DNA of 64,000 nucleotides, taken from CAVVGZ01 sp963747965. GTDB lineage: Bacteria > Chloroflexota > Anaerolineae > Anaerolineales > Anaerolineaceae. Location of the stretch: assembly GCA_963747965.1 (NCBI GenBank), contig CAVVGZ010000007.1:372001-436000 (forward strand), given 5' to 3'. Below, in pieces: positions 26,836-35,148 of this stretch (position 1 is its first letter; every line of letters begins with the position of its first letter). Made by a program: the position numbers and the translations under genes. Below the pieces are notes generated by a model. The model did no database searches, had not been told where the DNA came from, and saw nothing but the letters and a program-made list of their open reading frames with translations.

Positions 26836-28218
26836 TCATGGTAATATCGGCGTCAGGGATGGAGTTGGGGACATCTCTGTTGGAGTTGGTTGTAAAGTGA
26901 TAGTTTTTACCGGGGTTGGGGTAGCTGTGGAAGTGAACATTGGCGTGGGAGTGATGATTCCAGAAGTTGTAAACTGTAATTTTACAACCTGCCCGACATC
27001 ACCAAGGGTACCAATGCTATTCTGGTTGAAATATACATCCAAAGCTGCGGCATTACCTGTTGTCATTTCAATAACCTGATTTCCCGAAAATTGGTAAACA
27101 TTTCCAGGAATGATGCGGCCTTCAAATTCTACTTCACCATCTGCAATAACTTTCAGGTAAGCTCTCTGTAAACCAACAATATAAAGTTGAATTAATGCAT
27201 TATCGGATGCCGGAATTGTTGATGTTATCTCAACAATTTGTGCATCATCCAGGCTGTTTGTCTCAGTTTCTGTCAGGGATAATTCTTTTGGCAGGGTGGT
27301 CTCATCGGGAGGTGTCCCATTCTTAATTTCCCCGGGATTTATATCGGGGGATTTCTGGAGGATTTCGACAATACCCGGCGCTGAGATGTCCATACTCTGA
27401 TTTCCTGATGACGTAATTTGGGTTAACCCCCAAATTGAAAATACCAGTAAAAATAAGATGATTGAGCTGCCAACTACTATATCCAAAGTGATCAATCTTC
27501 TCCAGGAGGATATGGTTCTTTCCGGTTGTCCGGTCTGCAGCATCGTGTTGGGACTCCCAGATTGTTTTTTCTCCGACAATTGAGCCTGCAAACCATCCGC
27601 AAAGCGAAGTAATACTTTTTCAGGGTCAACCTGAAGGAAAGCCGCATATATTTTTAGCATTCCTTTTGCCTGAACAGGGGAGGTTAATTGTTCGATTCTT
27701 CCATTTTCAAGGGCGGCAATATGACCAGGTTTTATACGAATGTATTTTTCTACATCACCTAATGAAATGCTAAGTTTTTCCCGCTGGTCTTTCAGCTCTT
27801 TCCCAATTTCTATGAATATTCGTTGTGATTCCGGTAGATTCGTATCAAATTCCGGGTGGTGTAAATATTCACCTTCATCCTCAGGCGGCGAAATCCTCCC
27901 ATCCTGGAAGAAATTTGATTGATCCGGTTTTGTTTCCTCATCAGAAAGATTTTCAAAACTATCAGATTGGGTTTGTAAATCTGGAACTTCCTTGATTTGC
28001 CAGTAATTTAGGAGCAGGTCTGCTGGTAAATCCAGATAATTGGCATACATCCTCAAGAATCCTTTTCCCTGGACATCCGAGGGAAGTAATTCGTGCTGGT
28101 TATTTTCTAACGCTTGGAGATAGTGTATTTTAATAAAAATATCTTCCGATATTTTTTCGAGGGAAAGCCCCCTTTCTATTCGTTTTGATCTCAGAATTTC
28201 GCCAATAGTTGTTGTCAT
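26836..28218 (-). CDS. RodZ-like protein with two tandem HTH domains
   Basis: A 460-residue RodZ family protein. ATG 28218 is the start used; a TTG at 28230 is in frame but lies in the T tract of the preceding terminator. It has two successive Cro/HTH_25-type domains, residues 4-70 and about 135-205, both carrying the AALENG/QALENN helix and an LP.DVQ.KG or LTSPVQAKG turn, so the cytoplasmic half is duplicated. A membrane span at about 243-264 is followed by an outer DUF4115-type domain and a threonine/proline-rich tail. RodZ links MreB filaments to the cell wall machinery; an mreB homologue is found at 37011. The neighbours are rplI and rimO. Confidence 0.82.
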   Translation of the reverse strand: MTTTIGEILRSKRIERGLSLEKISEDIFIKIHYLQALENNQHELLPSDVQGKGFLRMYANYLDLPADLLLNYWQIKEVPDLQTQSDSFENLSDEETKPDQSNFFQDGRISPPEDEGEYLHHPEFDTNLPESQRIFIEIGKELKDQREKLSISLGDVEKYIRIKPGHIAALENGRIEQLTSPVQAKGMLKIYAAFLQVDPEKVLLRFADGLQAQLSEKKQSGSPNTMLQTGQPERTISSWRRLITLDIVVGSSIILFLLVFSIWGLTQITSSGNQSMDISAPGIVEILQKSPDINPGEIKNGTPPDETTLPKELSLTETETNSLDDAQIVEITSTIPASDNALIQLYIVGLQRAYLKVIADGEVEFEGRIIPGNVYQFSGNQVIEMTTGNAAALDVYFNQNSIGTLGDVGQVVKLQFTTSGIITPTPMFTSTATPTPVKTITLQPTPTEMSPTPSLTPILP

Positions 28219-28228
28219 CGTTATAACC

Positions 28229-28269
28229 AAAAAAAAACCGGTCTGGTAAAATGCCCTTATCTGACCGGT
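28229..28269 (-). terminator. Terminator after rplI, abutting the rodZ start
   Basis: On the minus strand ACCGGTC and GACCGGT form a seven-base-pair stem followed by nine T. It ends about 11 bases before the rodZ ATG, so rodZ must depend on read-through or a promoter inside this element. Confidence 0.75.
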
Positions 28270-28304
28270 GAAAATCTTATATTATCATAGTGGAGGAATT
28301 TTGA

Positions 28305-28847
28305 TTAATCGTCTGAGGCATTTCCCTCATCAATGATTTCTGCTGTTGACTCTTGGTTCGCAGGAGTTTCTTGATGGGTGGCTGTATCCTCAACCGGAGC
28401 CTCACCCTCCCTATACACAATGATTTTAATTTCAGGAACCAAATCCACAGTAAGCCGAACTTCGGCTTTATGTTCACCCAGGTTACGAATTGGTTGTGCC
28501 TCAACCTGACGGCGGCTGATTTCCATCCCCAATTTCTCACTAAGTTTTTCAGCGATACTCTGAGTGGTTATTGATCCATATAATTTTCCGGTATCCCCTG
28601 CACGGGCAATAAATGTTAGAACAGTTCCGGAAATTTTTTCCGCTATTGTTCTCATTTCGTCATTTAGCTGGGTTCTTTCTTTTGAGCCTTTACCACGGAT
28701 ATACTCTGCCTGTTTGAGTGCCGATGGGGTCGCTAACAGGGCAAGACCTTGAGGGAGCAGATAATTCCTCCCATAACCATTTGCAACTTTTTTTACATCT
28801 CCTGCATGTCCTAATTTATAGATATCCTTCAGCAATAATACTTTCAC
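28305..28847 (-). CDS. rplI: 50S ribosomal protein L9 with acidic C-terminal extension
   Basis: A 180-residue L9. The N-terminal domain MKVLLLKDIYKLGHAGDV and YGRNYLLPQGLALLAT are standard, as is the RNA-binding C-domain with KLYGSITTQSIAE. It is about 30 residues longer than the usual 148-150, with an acidic, threonine- and glutamine-rich tail after YREGEAP. The start is GTG at 28847. It stabilises the 23S rRNA domain near the L1 stalk. The usual rpsF/rpsR neighbours are not upstream here. Confidence 0.93.
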   Translation of the reverse strand: MKVLLLKDIYKLGHAGDVKKVANGYGRNYLLPQGLALLATPSALKQAEYIRGKGSKERTQLNDEMRTIAEKISGTVLTFIARAGDTGKLYGSITTQSIAEKLSEKLGMEISRRQVEAQPIRNLGEHKAEVRLTVDLVPEIKIIVYREGEAPVEDTATHQETPANQESTAEIIDEGNASDD

Positions 28848-28954
28848 TTTTCAAGCCCTTTCATATTAAAAATTTTGTTTCACGATGAAGGGTACAACAT
28901 CGTGTAGAGAGGCATTTTACCAAACTAGTTGATCTTCGTCAACGCAAATCTGGT

Positions 28955-29098
28955 TTAAAGGGATGAGGTATATTTCTCAAGTATCCATACGGTTTGAGCC
29001 TGTATGAGCATATAACCGGAAAGTACTGCAAGATTGCGGGTGTTTGGTTTGTTGAAATCCCATCTGTTATCCTGTAATATTTTAACAATTTTATTCAC
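28955..29098 (-). CDS. Small hypothetical ORF (47 residues)
   Basis: An open frame below the usual length cut-off that reads like protein, with RNLAVLSGYMLIQAQTVW in its second half; the frame remains open another 20 codons upstream without a start codon. The GTG at 29098 has no clear ribosome site. It occupies most of the 310-base gap between rplI and the mutase gene (28848-29157). I do not recognise it; it may be a real small protein or a remnant. Confidence 0.25.
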   Translation of the reverse strand: MNKIVKILQDNRWDFNKPNTRNLAVLSGYMLIQAQTVWILEKYTSSL

Positions 29099-29111
29099 CA
29101 GATCGTATGAT
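29082..29111 (+). promoter_or_regulatory. Candidate promoter for the methylmalonyl-CoA mutase gene
   Basis: TTAACA at 29082-29087 and TATGAT at 29106-29111 with 18 bases between, 47 bases before the start codon. Confidence 0.4.
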
Positions 29112-29157
29112 ATGAGGATTTTGATCGTGTATACTAAATACAGATCAAAGGAGGAAT

Positions 29158-30807
29158 ATGAATTTTCAGGAATATTTTGAAAAATGGAATAAAGAAATCC
29201 TTTTGCCTACCCTAAATCGCTTTCCAGAAAGGAAAGAGATATTTGCCACAGGATCGAATATTGAAATTCCGAGAGCTGCGATTCCTACTGATTTGATTAA
29301 TTTTGATGAGATTGGTTTTCCCGGATTATATCCATATACCCGTGGGATACAACCAACCATGTATCGCGGCAGATTATGGACCATGCGGCAGTACGCAGGC
29401 TATGCATCGGCGAAAGAATCCAACCAGCGCTATCGTTATCTGCTTGATCAGGGACAAACTGGTTTATCTGTTGCTTTTGATCTTCCAACCCAGATTGGAT
29501 ACGATGCGGATGATCCCATTTCGACAGGAGAAGTCGGTAAAGTTGGTGTTTCAGTGAACACCATAGAAGATATGGAGCAATTATTTGAAGATATACCATT
29601 AGACAAGGTGTCTGTAAGCATGACGATCAATGCACCGGCAGCCATCTTGTTGGCAATGTATATTGCAATTGCCCGTCGTAGAGGTGTTGATCCGAAAAAA
29701 CTCAGAGGAACCATCCAGAATGATATTCTAAAGGAATATATTGCCAGAGGAACGTATATTTTTCCTCCCAATCCTTCGATGAGATTGATCACCGATATCT
29801 TTGCTTATTGCCAGGAAAATCTTCCCAATTGGAATACTATCAGCATATCCGGCTATCATATCCGTGAAGCCGGATCAACGGCGGTTCAGGAGGTTGCATT
29901 TACATTTGCCAATGCAATTGCATATATTGAGGCTGCATTAAAGACAGGGTTAAAAATTGACCAATTTGCCTCCCAAATGTCTTTCTTTTTTAATGCTCAT
30001 AATAACTTTTTTGAAGAAGTGGCAAAATATAGAGCTGCAAGACGCTTATGGGCAAAAATTATGAAGGAACGTTTCGGCGCTCAGGATCCAAAATCCTGCA
30101 TGCTAAGATTTCATACGCAAACCGCCGGTTCGACCTTAACTGCCCAACAGCCAGAAAATAATATTGTTCGTGTTGCATTCCAAGCACTGGCAGCAGTCCT
30201 GGGAGGAACTCAGTCACTGCATACAAATAGTATGGATGAGGCTTTATGGTTGCCAACAGAAAATGCCGTCCGTATTGCTCTAAAAACCCAGCAAATCATT
30301 GCGTTTGAAACAGGTGTTGCAGACAGCGTTGATCCGCTTGGGGGATCTTACCTGGTGGAGCACTTTACCAATCGGATAGAAGCGGAAGCCGGCAACTATA
30401 TTGAAAAAATTGATAAGTTAGGTGGTGCTTTAAAGGCAATTCAATATGGATACATGCAAAAAGAAATCCAGGAGGCTTCATATTTATCACAAAAAGCAAT
30501 CGAAAACGGCGATCAACTGGTTGTTGGAGTCAATTCCTATACGATTCCCGAGGAATATAAACTGGAAAACCTAAAAGTAAATGAATCTGTGGAGAAAGAA
30601 CAACTCGAAAGGCTTAAAAGGAATCGAGAGGCTAGAAATCAAGAAATGGTATCAGGTTTACTTAGGATTCTTGAAAAAGAAGCAAAGGGTGGGGAAAATC
30701 TTATGCCAATCTTGATAGAATGTGTTGAAAACCGGGCAACCCTGGGTGAAATTTGCAATGTCTTACGAAGCGTTTGGGGTGAATACCATTCTCCTGATTG
30801 GACTTGA
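29158..30807 (+). CDS. Methylmalonyl-CoA mutase, large (substrate-binding) subunit
   Basis: A 549-residue alpha chain. The signature YRGRLWTMRQYAGYASAKES (about 64-83) and FDLPTQIGYDADDP, AFETGVADSVDPLGGSYLVE are intact. It is the split form, lacking the about 130-residue cobalamin-binding domain, which must be encoded elsewhere. The enzyme interconverts methylmalonyl-CoA and succinyl-CoA, in propionate metabolism or odd-chain and branched amino acid breakdown. A strong AAAGGAGG site is 5 bases before the ATG, and the epimerase follows after 29 bases. Ethylmalonyl- or isobutyryl-CoA mutase relatives cannot be entirely excluded, but the motifs favour methylmalonyl-CoA. Confidence 0.93.
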   Translation: MNFQEYFEKWNKEILLPTLNRFPERKEIFATGSNIEIPRAAIPTDLINFDEIGFPGLYPYTRGIQPTMYRGRLWTMRQYAGYASAKESNQRYRYLLDQGQTGLSVAFDLPTQIGYDADDPISTGEVGKVGVSVNTIEDMEQLFEDIPLDKVSVSMTINAPAAILLAMYIAIARRRGVDPKKLRGTIQNDILKEYIARGTYIFPPNPSMRLITDIFAYCQENLPNWNTISISGYHIREAGSTAVQEVAFTFANAIAYIEAALKTGLKIDQFASQMSFFFNAHNNFFEEVAKYRAARRLWAKIMKERFGAQDPKSCMLRFHTQTAGSTLTAQQPENNIVRVAFQALAAVLGGTQSLHTNSMDEALWLPTENAVRIALKTQQIIAFETGVADSVDPLGGSYLVEHFTNRIEAEAGNYIEKIDKLGGALKAIQYGYMQKEIQEASYLSQKAIENGDQLVVGVNSYTIPEEYKLENLKVNESVEKEQLERLKRNREARNQEMVSGLLRILEKEAKGGENLMPILIECVENRATLGEICNVLRSVWGEYHSPDWT

Positions 30808-30836
30808 TAATTCTTAGCTACAAAAGCGGAGAAAGA

Positions 30837-31250
30837 ATGCAATTAATTCCTTCAATTAATAAAATGAGTCATGTGGCAATTGTTGTTCCAGATTTGCAGC
30901 AAGCAATTTCTTTCTGGCAAGATGCATTAGGGTTAACTCTAGACCATATTGAAAATGTTCCAAATCAAAATTCAAATGTGGCTTTTTTCCCGTTGGGCGA
31001 GGTTGAGGTGGAACTGGTAGAGCCGACCGATAATGAATCAGGACTTGCAAAATATCTCAAGAGCCATGGTCCGGGATTACATCATTTATGTTTTGAGGTA
31101 ACAAATATTGAGGACACACTTTCCGGATTGAAATCAAAAGGTATAAGGCTTATTAATGAAACCCCAATTTTATTGGATAACAGAAAAATTGCATTTATTC
31201 ACCCCAAAGATGCTTATGGAGTATTAATAGAACTTTGCCAGACTCTCTGA
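30837..31250 (+). CDS. mce: Methylmalonyl-CoA epimerase
   Basis: A 137-residue VOC-fold enzyme. I start it at ATG 30837 (GGAGAAAG upstream), because a longer frame from 30798 overlaps the mutase gene and adds no conserved sequence. Metal ligands are seen as His in MSHVAIVV, His in GLHHLCFEV and Glu in VLIELCQ. It turns the (S) form of methylmalonyl-CoA into the (R) form used by the mutase encoded directly upstream, confirming the pathway. Confidence 0.93.
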   Translation: MQLIPSINKMSHVAIVVPDLQQAISFWQDALGLTLDHIENVPNQNSNVAFFPLGEVEVELVEPTDNESGLAKYLKSHGPGLHHLCFEVTNIEDTLSGLKSKGIRLINETPILLDNRKIAFIHPKDAYGVLIELCQTL

Positions 31251-31377
31251 CCTTATTGCATCAATATTTCCCGATTTTAGACATTTGAAATCATATCTGG
31301 TAATATTTGAGGATGTTTCTAATTCGATCGGGAAAATGTTTTAAAGACCGTAACATTTTCTTAAATAAGGAATAAAA

Positions 31378-32463
31378 ATGGACAACATCCAGAAACTGCT
31401 AAAAGAATTAACCGAAACCCCTGGTATTCCCGGGTATGAAGGACCTGTTCGAAAATTAATTGACAAATATTTACAGCCTTATGGTGAAATCGAATCAGAT
31501 AATATCGGCAGCCTAATTTGTAGAATTGATGGAAAAACAGGTTCCCCCCGAATAATGCTTGCAGGACATATGGATGAGATTGGATTCATTGTCAGGCATA
31601 TAACAAATGAAGGATTTATCCATTTCATACCTCTAGGCGGTTGGTTTGACCAGGTTCTTCTCGGACAACGAGTTACGATATTAACCTCAACCGGAGAGGT
31701 TGTGGGGGTTATTGGCGTAAAACCACCCCATCTCTTATCCAAGGAAGATAGAGAAAAGGTGGTAAATCGGAAAGATATGTACATCGATATTGGCGCCAGC
31801 AGTATCGAAGAAGTGAAAGAAGCCGGTATAAAGGTTGGCGATCCAGTAATTCCGAGAGCTGATTTTGTTGTTCTTCATAATGGTAAAACTTACCTATCCA
31901 AAGCGTTCGATAACCGGATTGGTGTGGCTTTATTAATTTCTGTTGCAGAAAAGCTTAAAGGAAAAGCACACCCAAATTCTCTATTCTTAACTGCGACTGT
32001 ACAGGAAGAAGTAGGTATCCGTGGTGCGACCACCAGTGTGGAAAAAGTAAATCCGGATGCCGCAATTATTTTGGAAGTTGATATTGCCGGTGATGTACCT
32101 GGAGTTAAACCGGAAGAATCCTCAATAAAACTCGGAGGAGGACCATCCATTGTGTTTTTTGATGCAAGGATGATTCCCAACTTAAAATTGCGAAATTTGG
32201 TTTTGGAAGTCGCCGCGGAAAATAATATACCAGTGCAAACATCAATGCTGGAGGGTGGGACAACAGACGGGGCAGCCATTCACCTTCATAAATTTGGAGT
32301 ACCAACGGTTATAATTGGGGTGCCTGCAAGACACATTCATTCGCATAGTTCAATGATCCATCGCGATGACTATGACAGGGCAGTTGATTTAATAGCATCT
32401 TTAATTATGAAGTTGGATGCGGGTGTGGTTTCAAGTTTTACCAGTAATCCTAATGATCTTTAA
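31378..32463 (+). CDS. M42 family metallopeptidase (glutamyl/deblocking aminopeptidase type)
   Basis: A 361-residue M42 peptidase, forming large tetrahedral complexes in the cytoplasm in known members. Co-catalytic metal residues are visible: AGHMDEIGF, AFDNRIGVALL, QEEVGIRGA, LEVDIAGDVPG and ARHIHSHSS. The protein fits the expected length and has no signal peptide. It degrades short peptides from the N-terminus. It sits 16 bases in front of atpA and so may be co-transcribed with the ATP synthase genes. Some relatives are annotated as endoglucanase, which the motifs do not support. Confidence 0.92.
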   Translation: MDNIQKLLKELTETPGIPGYEGPVRKLIDKYLQPYGEIESDNIGSLICRIDGKTGSPRIMLAGHMDEIGFIVRHITNEGFIHFIPLGGWFDQVLLGQRVTILTSTGEVVGVIGVKPPHLLSKEDREKVVNRKDMYIDIGASSIEEVKEAGIKVGDPVIPRADFVVLHNGKTYLSKAFDNRIGVALLISVAEKLKGKAHPNSLFLTATVQEEVGIRGATTSVEKVNPDAAIILEVDIAGDVPGVKPEESSIKLGGGPSIVFFDARMIPNLKLRNLVLEVAAENNIPVQTSMLEGGTTDGAAIHLHKFGVPTVIIGVPARHIHSHSSMIHRDDYDRAVDLIASLIMKLDAGVVSSFTSNPNDL

Positions 32464-32479
32464 CGGAGTCGGAGGATCG

Positions 32480-34153
32480 ATGTCAGAGGAAACAATCCAA
32501 AACCTAACCGGGAGTCTCAAGGAAAAAATCGACTTATTTAAACCGCAATATGACATTCAAGATATTGGGACGGTTGTTGAGGCTGGTGATGGAATTGCCA
32601 GGATAAAAGGTTTATCAGGAGTTCAGTCCCAGGAGTTGGTAGAATTTGAAAATGGTGTAAATGGAGTAGCCTTCAGCCTGGAGGAAAATTCAGTAGGTGT
32701 CATTATCCTGGGGGATTATATCTCTGTTATCGAAGGCATGACCGCACGATCACTTGGACGAATTTCTTCCATCCCGGTTGGGGATGGACTTATCGGTAGA
32801 ATAGTTAATGCGCTTGGGGACCCGATTGATGGTCGAGGTCCTATTGAATTTAAATCCTACCGTCCATTGGAAAGGGTAGCTGCGGGTGTTATTGAAAGGC
32901 AGGATGTTGATACACCGGTACAAACTGGTATAAGGGCAATCGATGCAATGATTCCAATTGGAAGAGGTCAACGAGAATTAATTATCGGTGACCGACAGAC
33001 TGGAAAAACGGCAATTGCAATTGATACCATCATCAACCAGAAAGGTCAAAATTTAATCTGCATTTATGTGGCAATCGGACAGAAGAAATCCTCCGTTGCC
33101 AGGACAATTGCGACATTGGAAAAAAATGGGGCGATGGATTACACGGTAGTCGTCCTTTCCGCAGCAGATGAACCAGCGGCAATGCAATACATTGCCCCAT
33201 ATGCGGGTTGTGCAATTGGTGAAGAATTTATGGAAAATGGTCAGGATGCGCTGATCGTTTATGACGATCTCTCCAAACATGCCTGGTCTTATCGTCAGGT
33301 TTCGTTGTTGTTAAGAAGACCCCCAGGCCGGGAAGCGTATCCAGGAGATGTTTTTTTTCTACATTCTCGTTTATTGGAGCGTGCTGCCAGGTTAGCAAAT
33401 AAATATGTAATTGTGGATAAGGATTTCCCAAACAAATCAGCGCTGCCAGAGGATGGGGTCGATGGAATTGTATACCAGGGTCCCCGTTCTAAGCATGATG
33501 CGGAAACGGCTCATGCCAGCATGGAGGATAATGAGAAACGAAAAATTGTCAAAGTAAAAGGGAGCGGTGGATCATTAACAGCCCTCCCGATTATTGAGAC
33601 TCTACTTGGAGATGTTTCTGCATATATTCCTACCAATGTTATCTCCATCACTGATGGTCAAATTTATCTTGAATCGAGCTTATTTAATGCTGGTATCCGA
33701 CCAGCAATAAATGTGGGAATTTCCGTATCAAGAGTTGGAGGAGCGGCGCAAACTAAAGCATTCCGCCAGGTGGCATCCCGTTTAAAACTGGATATGGCGG
33801 CATACCGTGATTTGGCAGCATTTGCTCAATTTGGTTCTGATCTAGACAAATCAACTCAAGCACAATTGCGGAGAGGGCAGCGATTGCAAGAGATTCTCAA
33901 ACAACCACAGTACGAACCTATGGCTATGGAGAATCAAGTCATGCTGCTGTTCGCAGGTACAAGGGGTTTTTCTGATCAAATTCCCCTGGACCAAGTTCAA
34001 AAGTGGATTGCGGCATTATTAAAATATATCGATCAAAATTATCCAGAAATACCAGAGAATATTGCCATAAATAAACAAATTACTTTAGAGATCGAAGAAA
34101 AGTTTAATGATGTACTTAAGGAACTTAATTCCACCTGGCTAATAACCGCTTGA
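32480..34153 (+). CDS. atpA: F1F0 ATP synthase subunit alpha, with an inserted segment
   Basis: A 557-residue alpha subunit; the start is ATG 32480, preceded by GGAGG (an in-frame ATG at 32417 lies inside the previous gene). The P-loop GDRQTGKT is at 170-177. After HSRLLERAARL the usual GGGSLTALPIIET follows only about 55 residues later: residues 306-362 hold an unusual stretch with KDFPNKSALPEDGVDG, an acidic/basic helix and a KVKGSG junction. This makes the protein about 45-50 residues longer than typical alpha chains. The rest, including AYIPTNVISITDGQIYLE, is normal. It forms the catalytic hexamer with the beta subunit encoded downstream. Confidence 0.95.
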   Translation: MSEETIQNLTGSLKEKIDLFKPQYDIQDIGTVVEAGDGIARIKGLSGVQSQELVEFENGVNGVAFSLEENSVGVIILGDYISVIEGMTARSLGRISSIPVGDGLIGRIVNALGDPIDGRGPIEFKSYRPLERVAAGVIERQDVDTPVQTGIRAIDAMIPIGRGQRELIIGDRQTGKTAIAIDTIINQKGQNLICIYVAIGQKKSSVARTIATLEKNGAMDYTVVVLSAADEPAAMQYIAPYAGCAIGEEFMENGQDALIVYDDLSKHAWSYRQVSLLLRRPPGREAYPGDVFFLHSRLLERAARLANKYVIVDKDFPNKSALPEDGVDGIVYQGPRSKHDAETAHASMEDNEKRKIVKVKGSGGSLTALPIIETLLGDVSAYIPTNVISITDGQIYLESSLFNAGIRPAINVGISVSRVGGAAQTKAFRQVASRLKLDMAAYRDLAAFAQFGSDLDKSTQAQLRRGQRLQEILKQPQYEPMAMENQVMLLFAGTRGFSDQIPLDQVQKWIAALLKYIDQNYPEIPENIAINKQITLEIEEKFNDVLKELNSTWLITA

Positions 34154-34181
34154 GTTAATTCTATAAGCAGGGACAACAACA

Positions 34182-35111
34182 ATGGGTTCATCACGAGAAA
34201 TGCGTGTACGTATAAAAAGCATTAAGAATATCGCCCAGGTTACTAAAGCGCTGGAGACGGTAAGTGCATCAAAAGTCCGTAAAGCTATCCAGGTGTATTC
34301 ATCAACAAAGACTTATTCTGAAAAAGCCTGGGAAGTTCTTGTTCACCTTGCCGAGCAAACCACTGGTGAAAAATTACACCCGCTATTAAGTGATAACAAT
34401 GAAATAGATAACATTCTTGTCGTAATGATAACCAGTGATCGTGGACTTTCCGGGGCGTATAACATGAACATTGTGAGAAATACGCTTCAATATTTTAAGG
34501 ATTTCCCAAATCAAATACAATATCTCACAATTGGAAAGAAAGGGAGAGATTTCCTCAGGAGGAGGAGGAAACAACTGATTGCTGAATTCAGTAATATCCC
34601 CTCACCCCCAAGTTTCCTGGATATCTCACCGATAGGACGTATTGCTGTAGACGGATTTTTATCCGGTGAATTTGATGAGGTTTATGTGTCATTTACAGAA
34701 TTTGTTAATATGGTCCGGCAAGATCCTGTGGTCTATAAATTACTGCCATTAGACATCCAAGCAATTGAAGGACGTAAAACCGGGAAAACCAATGAAGTAA
34801 TTTTAGAAAGAAACCGGAACAACCACCCAAAGGCAGTTTTTACTTATGAACCCGAGCCTGGGGAGTTATTGTCGGAAATTGTACCAAGGTTTATTTCGAT
34901 TCAAATCTATCAGGCAATTTTGTCAGCCCAGGCGAGTGAACATGCAGCCAGAATGATTGCCATGGGTAATGCGACCGATAATGCAAAAGAACTGATGTCC
35001 ATTCTGCAGATGGAATATAATAAAATCCGCCAGCAAGCGATCACGAATGATATGCTTGATATTGTTGGTGGTGTTGAGGCAATGGCTCATCCTGTTCGGA
35101 TGGCGAAATAA
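34182..35111 (+). CDS. atpG: ATP synthase subunit gamma
   Basis: A 309-residue gamma chain. N-terminal helix MRVRIKSIKNIAQVTKALETV and the C-terminal helix with ASEHAARMIAMGNATDNA are the paired coiled-coil of the rotor shaft; TSDRGLSGAYNMNI marks the central globular domain. It is the rotating stalk linking the F0 ring to the alpha/beta hexamer. It lies between atpA and atpD, as in most bacteria. Confidence 0.95.
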   Translation: MGSSREMRVRIKSIKNIAQVTKALETVSASKVRKAIQVYSSTKTYSEKAWEVLVHLAEQTTGEKLHPLLSDNNEIDNILVVMITSDRGLSGAYNMNIVRNTLQYFKDFPNQIQYLTIGKKGRDFLRRRRKQLIAEFSNIPSPPSFLDISPIGRIAVDGFLSGEFDEVYVSFTEFVNMVRQDPVVYKLLPLDIQAIEGRKTGKTNEVILERNRNNHPKAVFTYEPEPGELLSEIVPRFISIQIYQAILSAQASEHAARMIAMGNATDNAKELMSILQMEYNKIRQQAITNDMLDIVGGVEAMAHPVRMAK

Positions 35112-35148
35112 TTTTTTAACAATACTATTCTTGGCTTTGGAGGAATAG

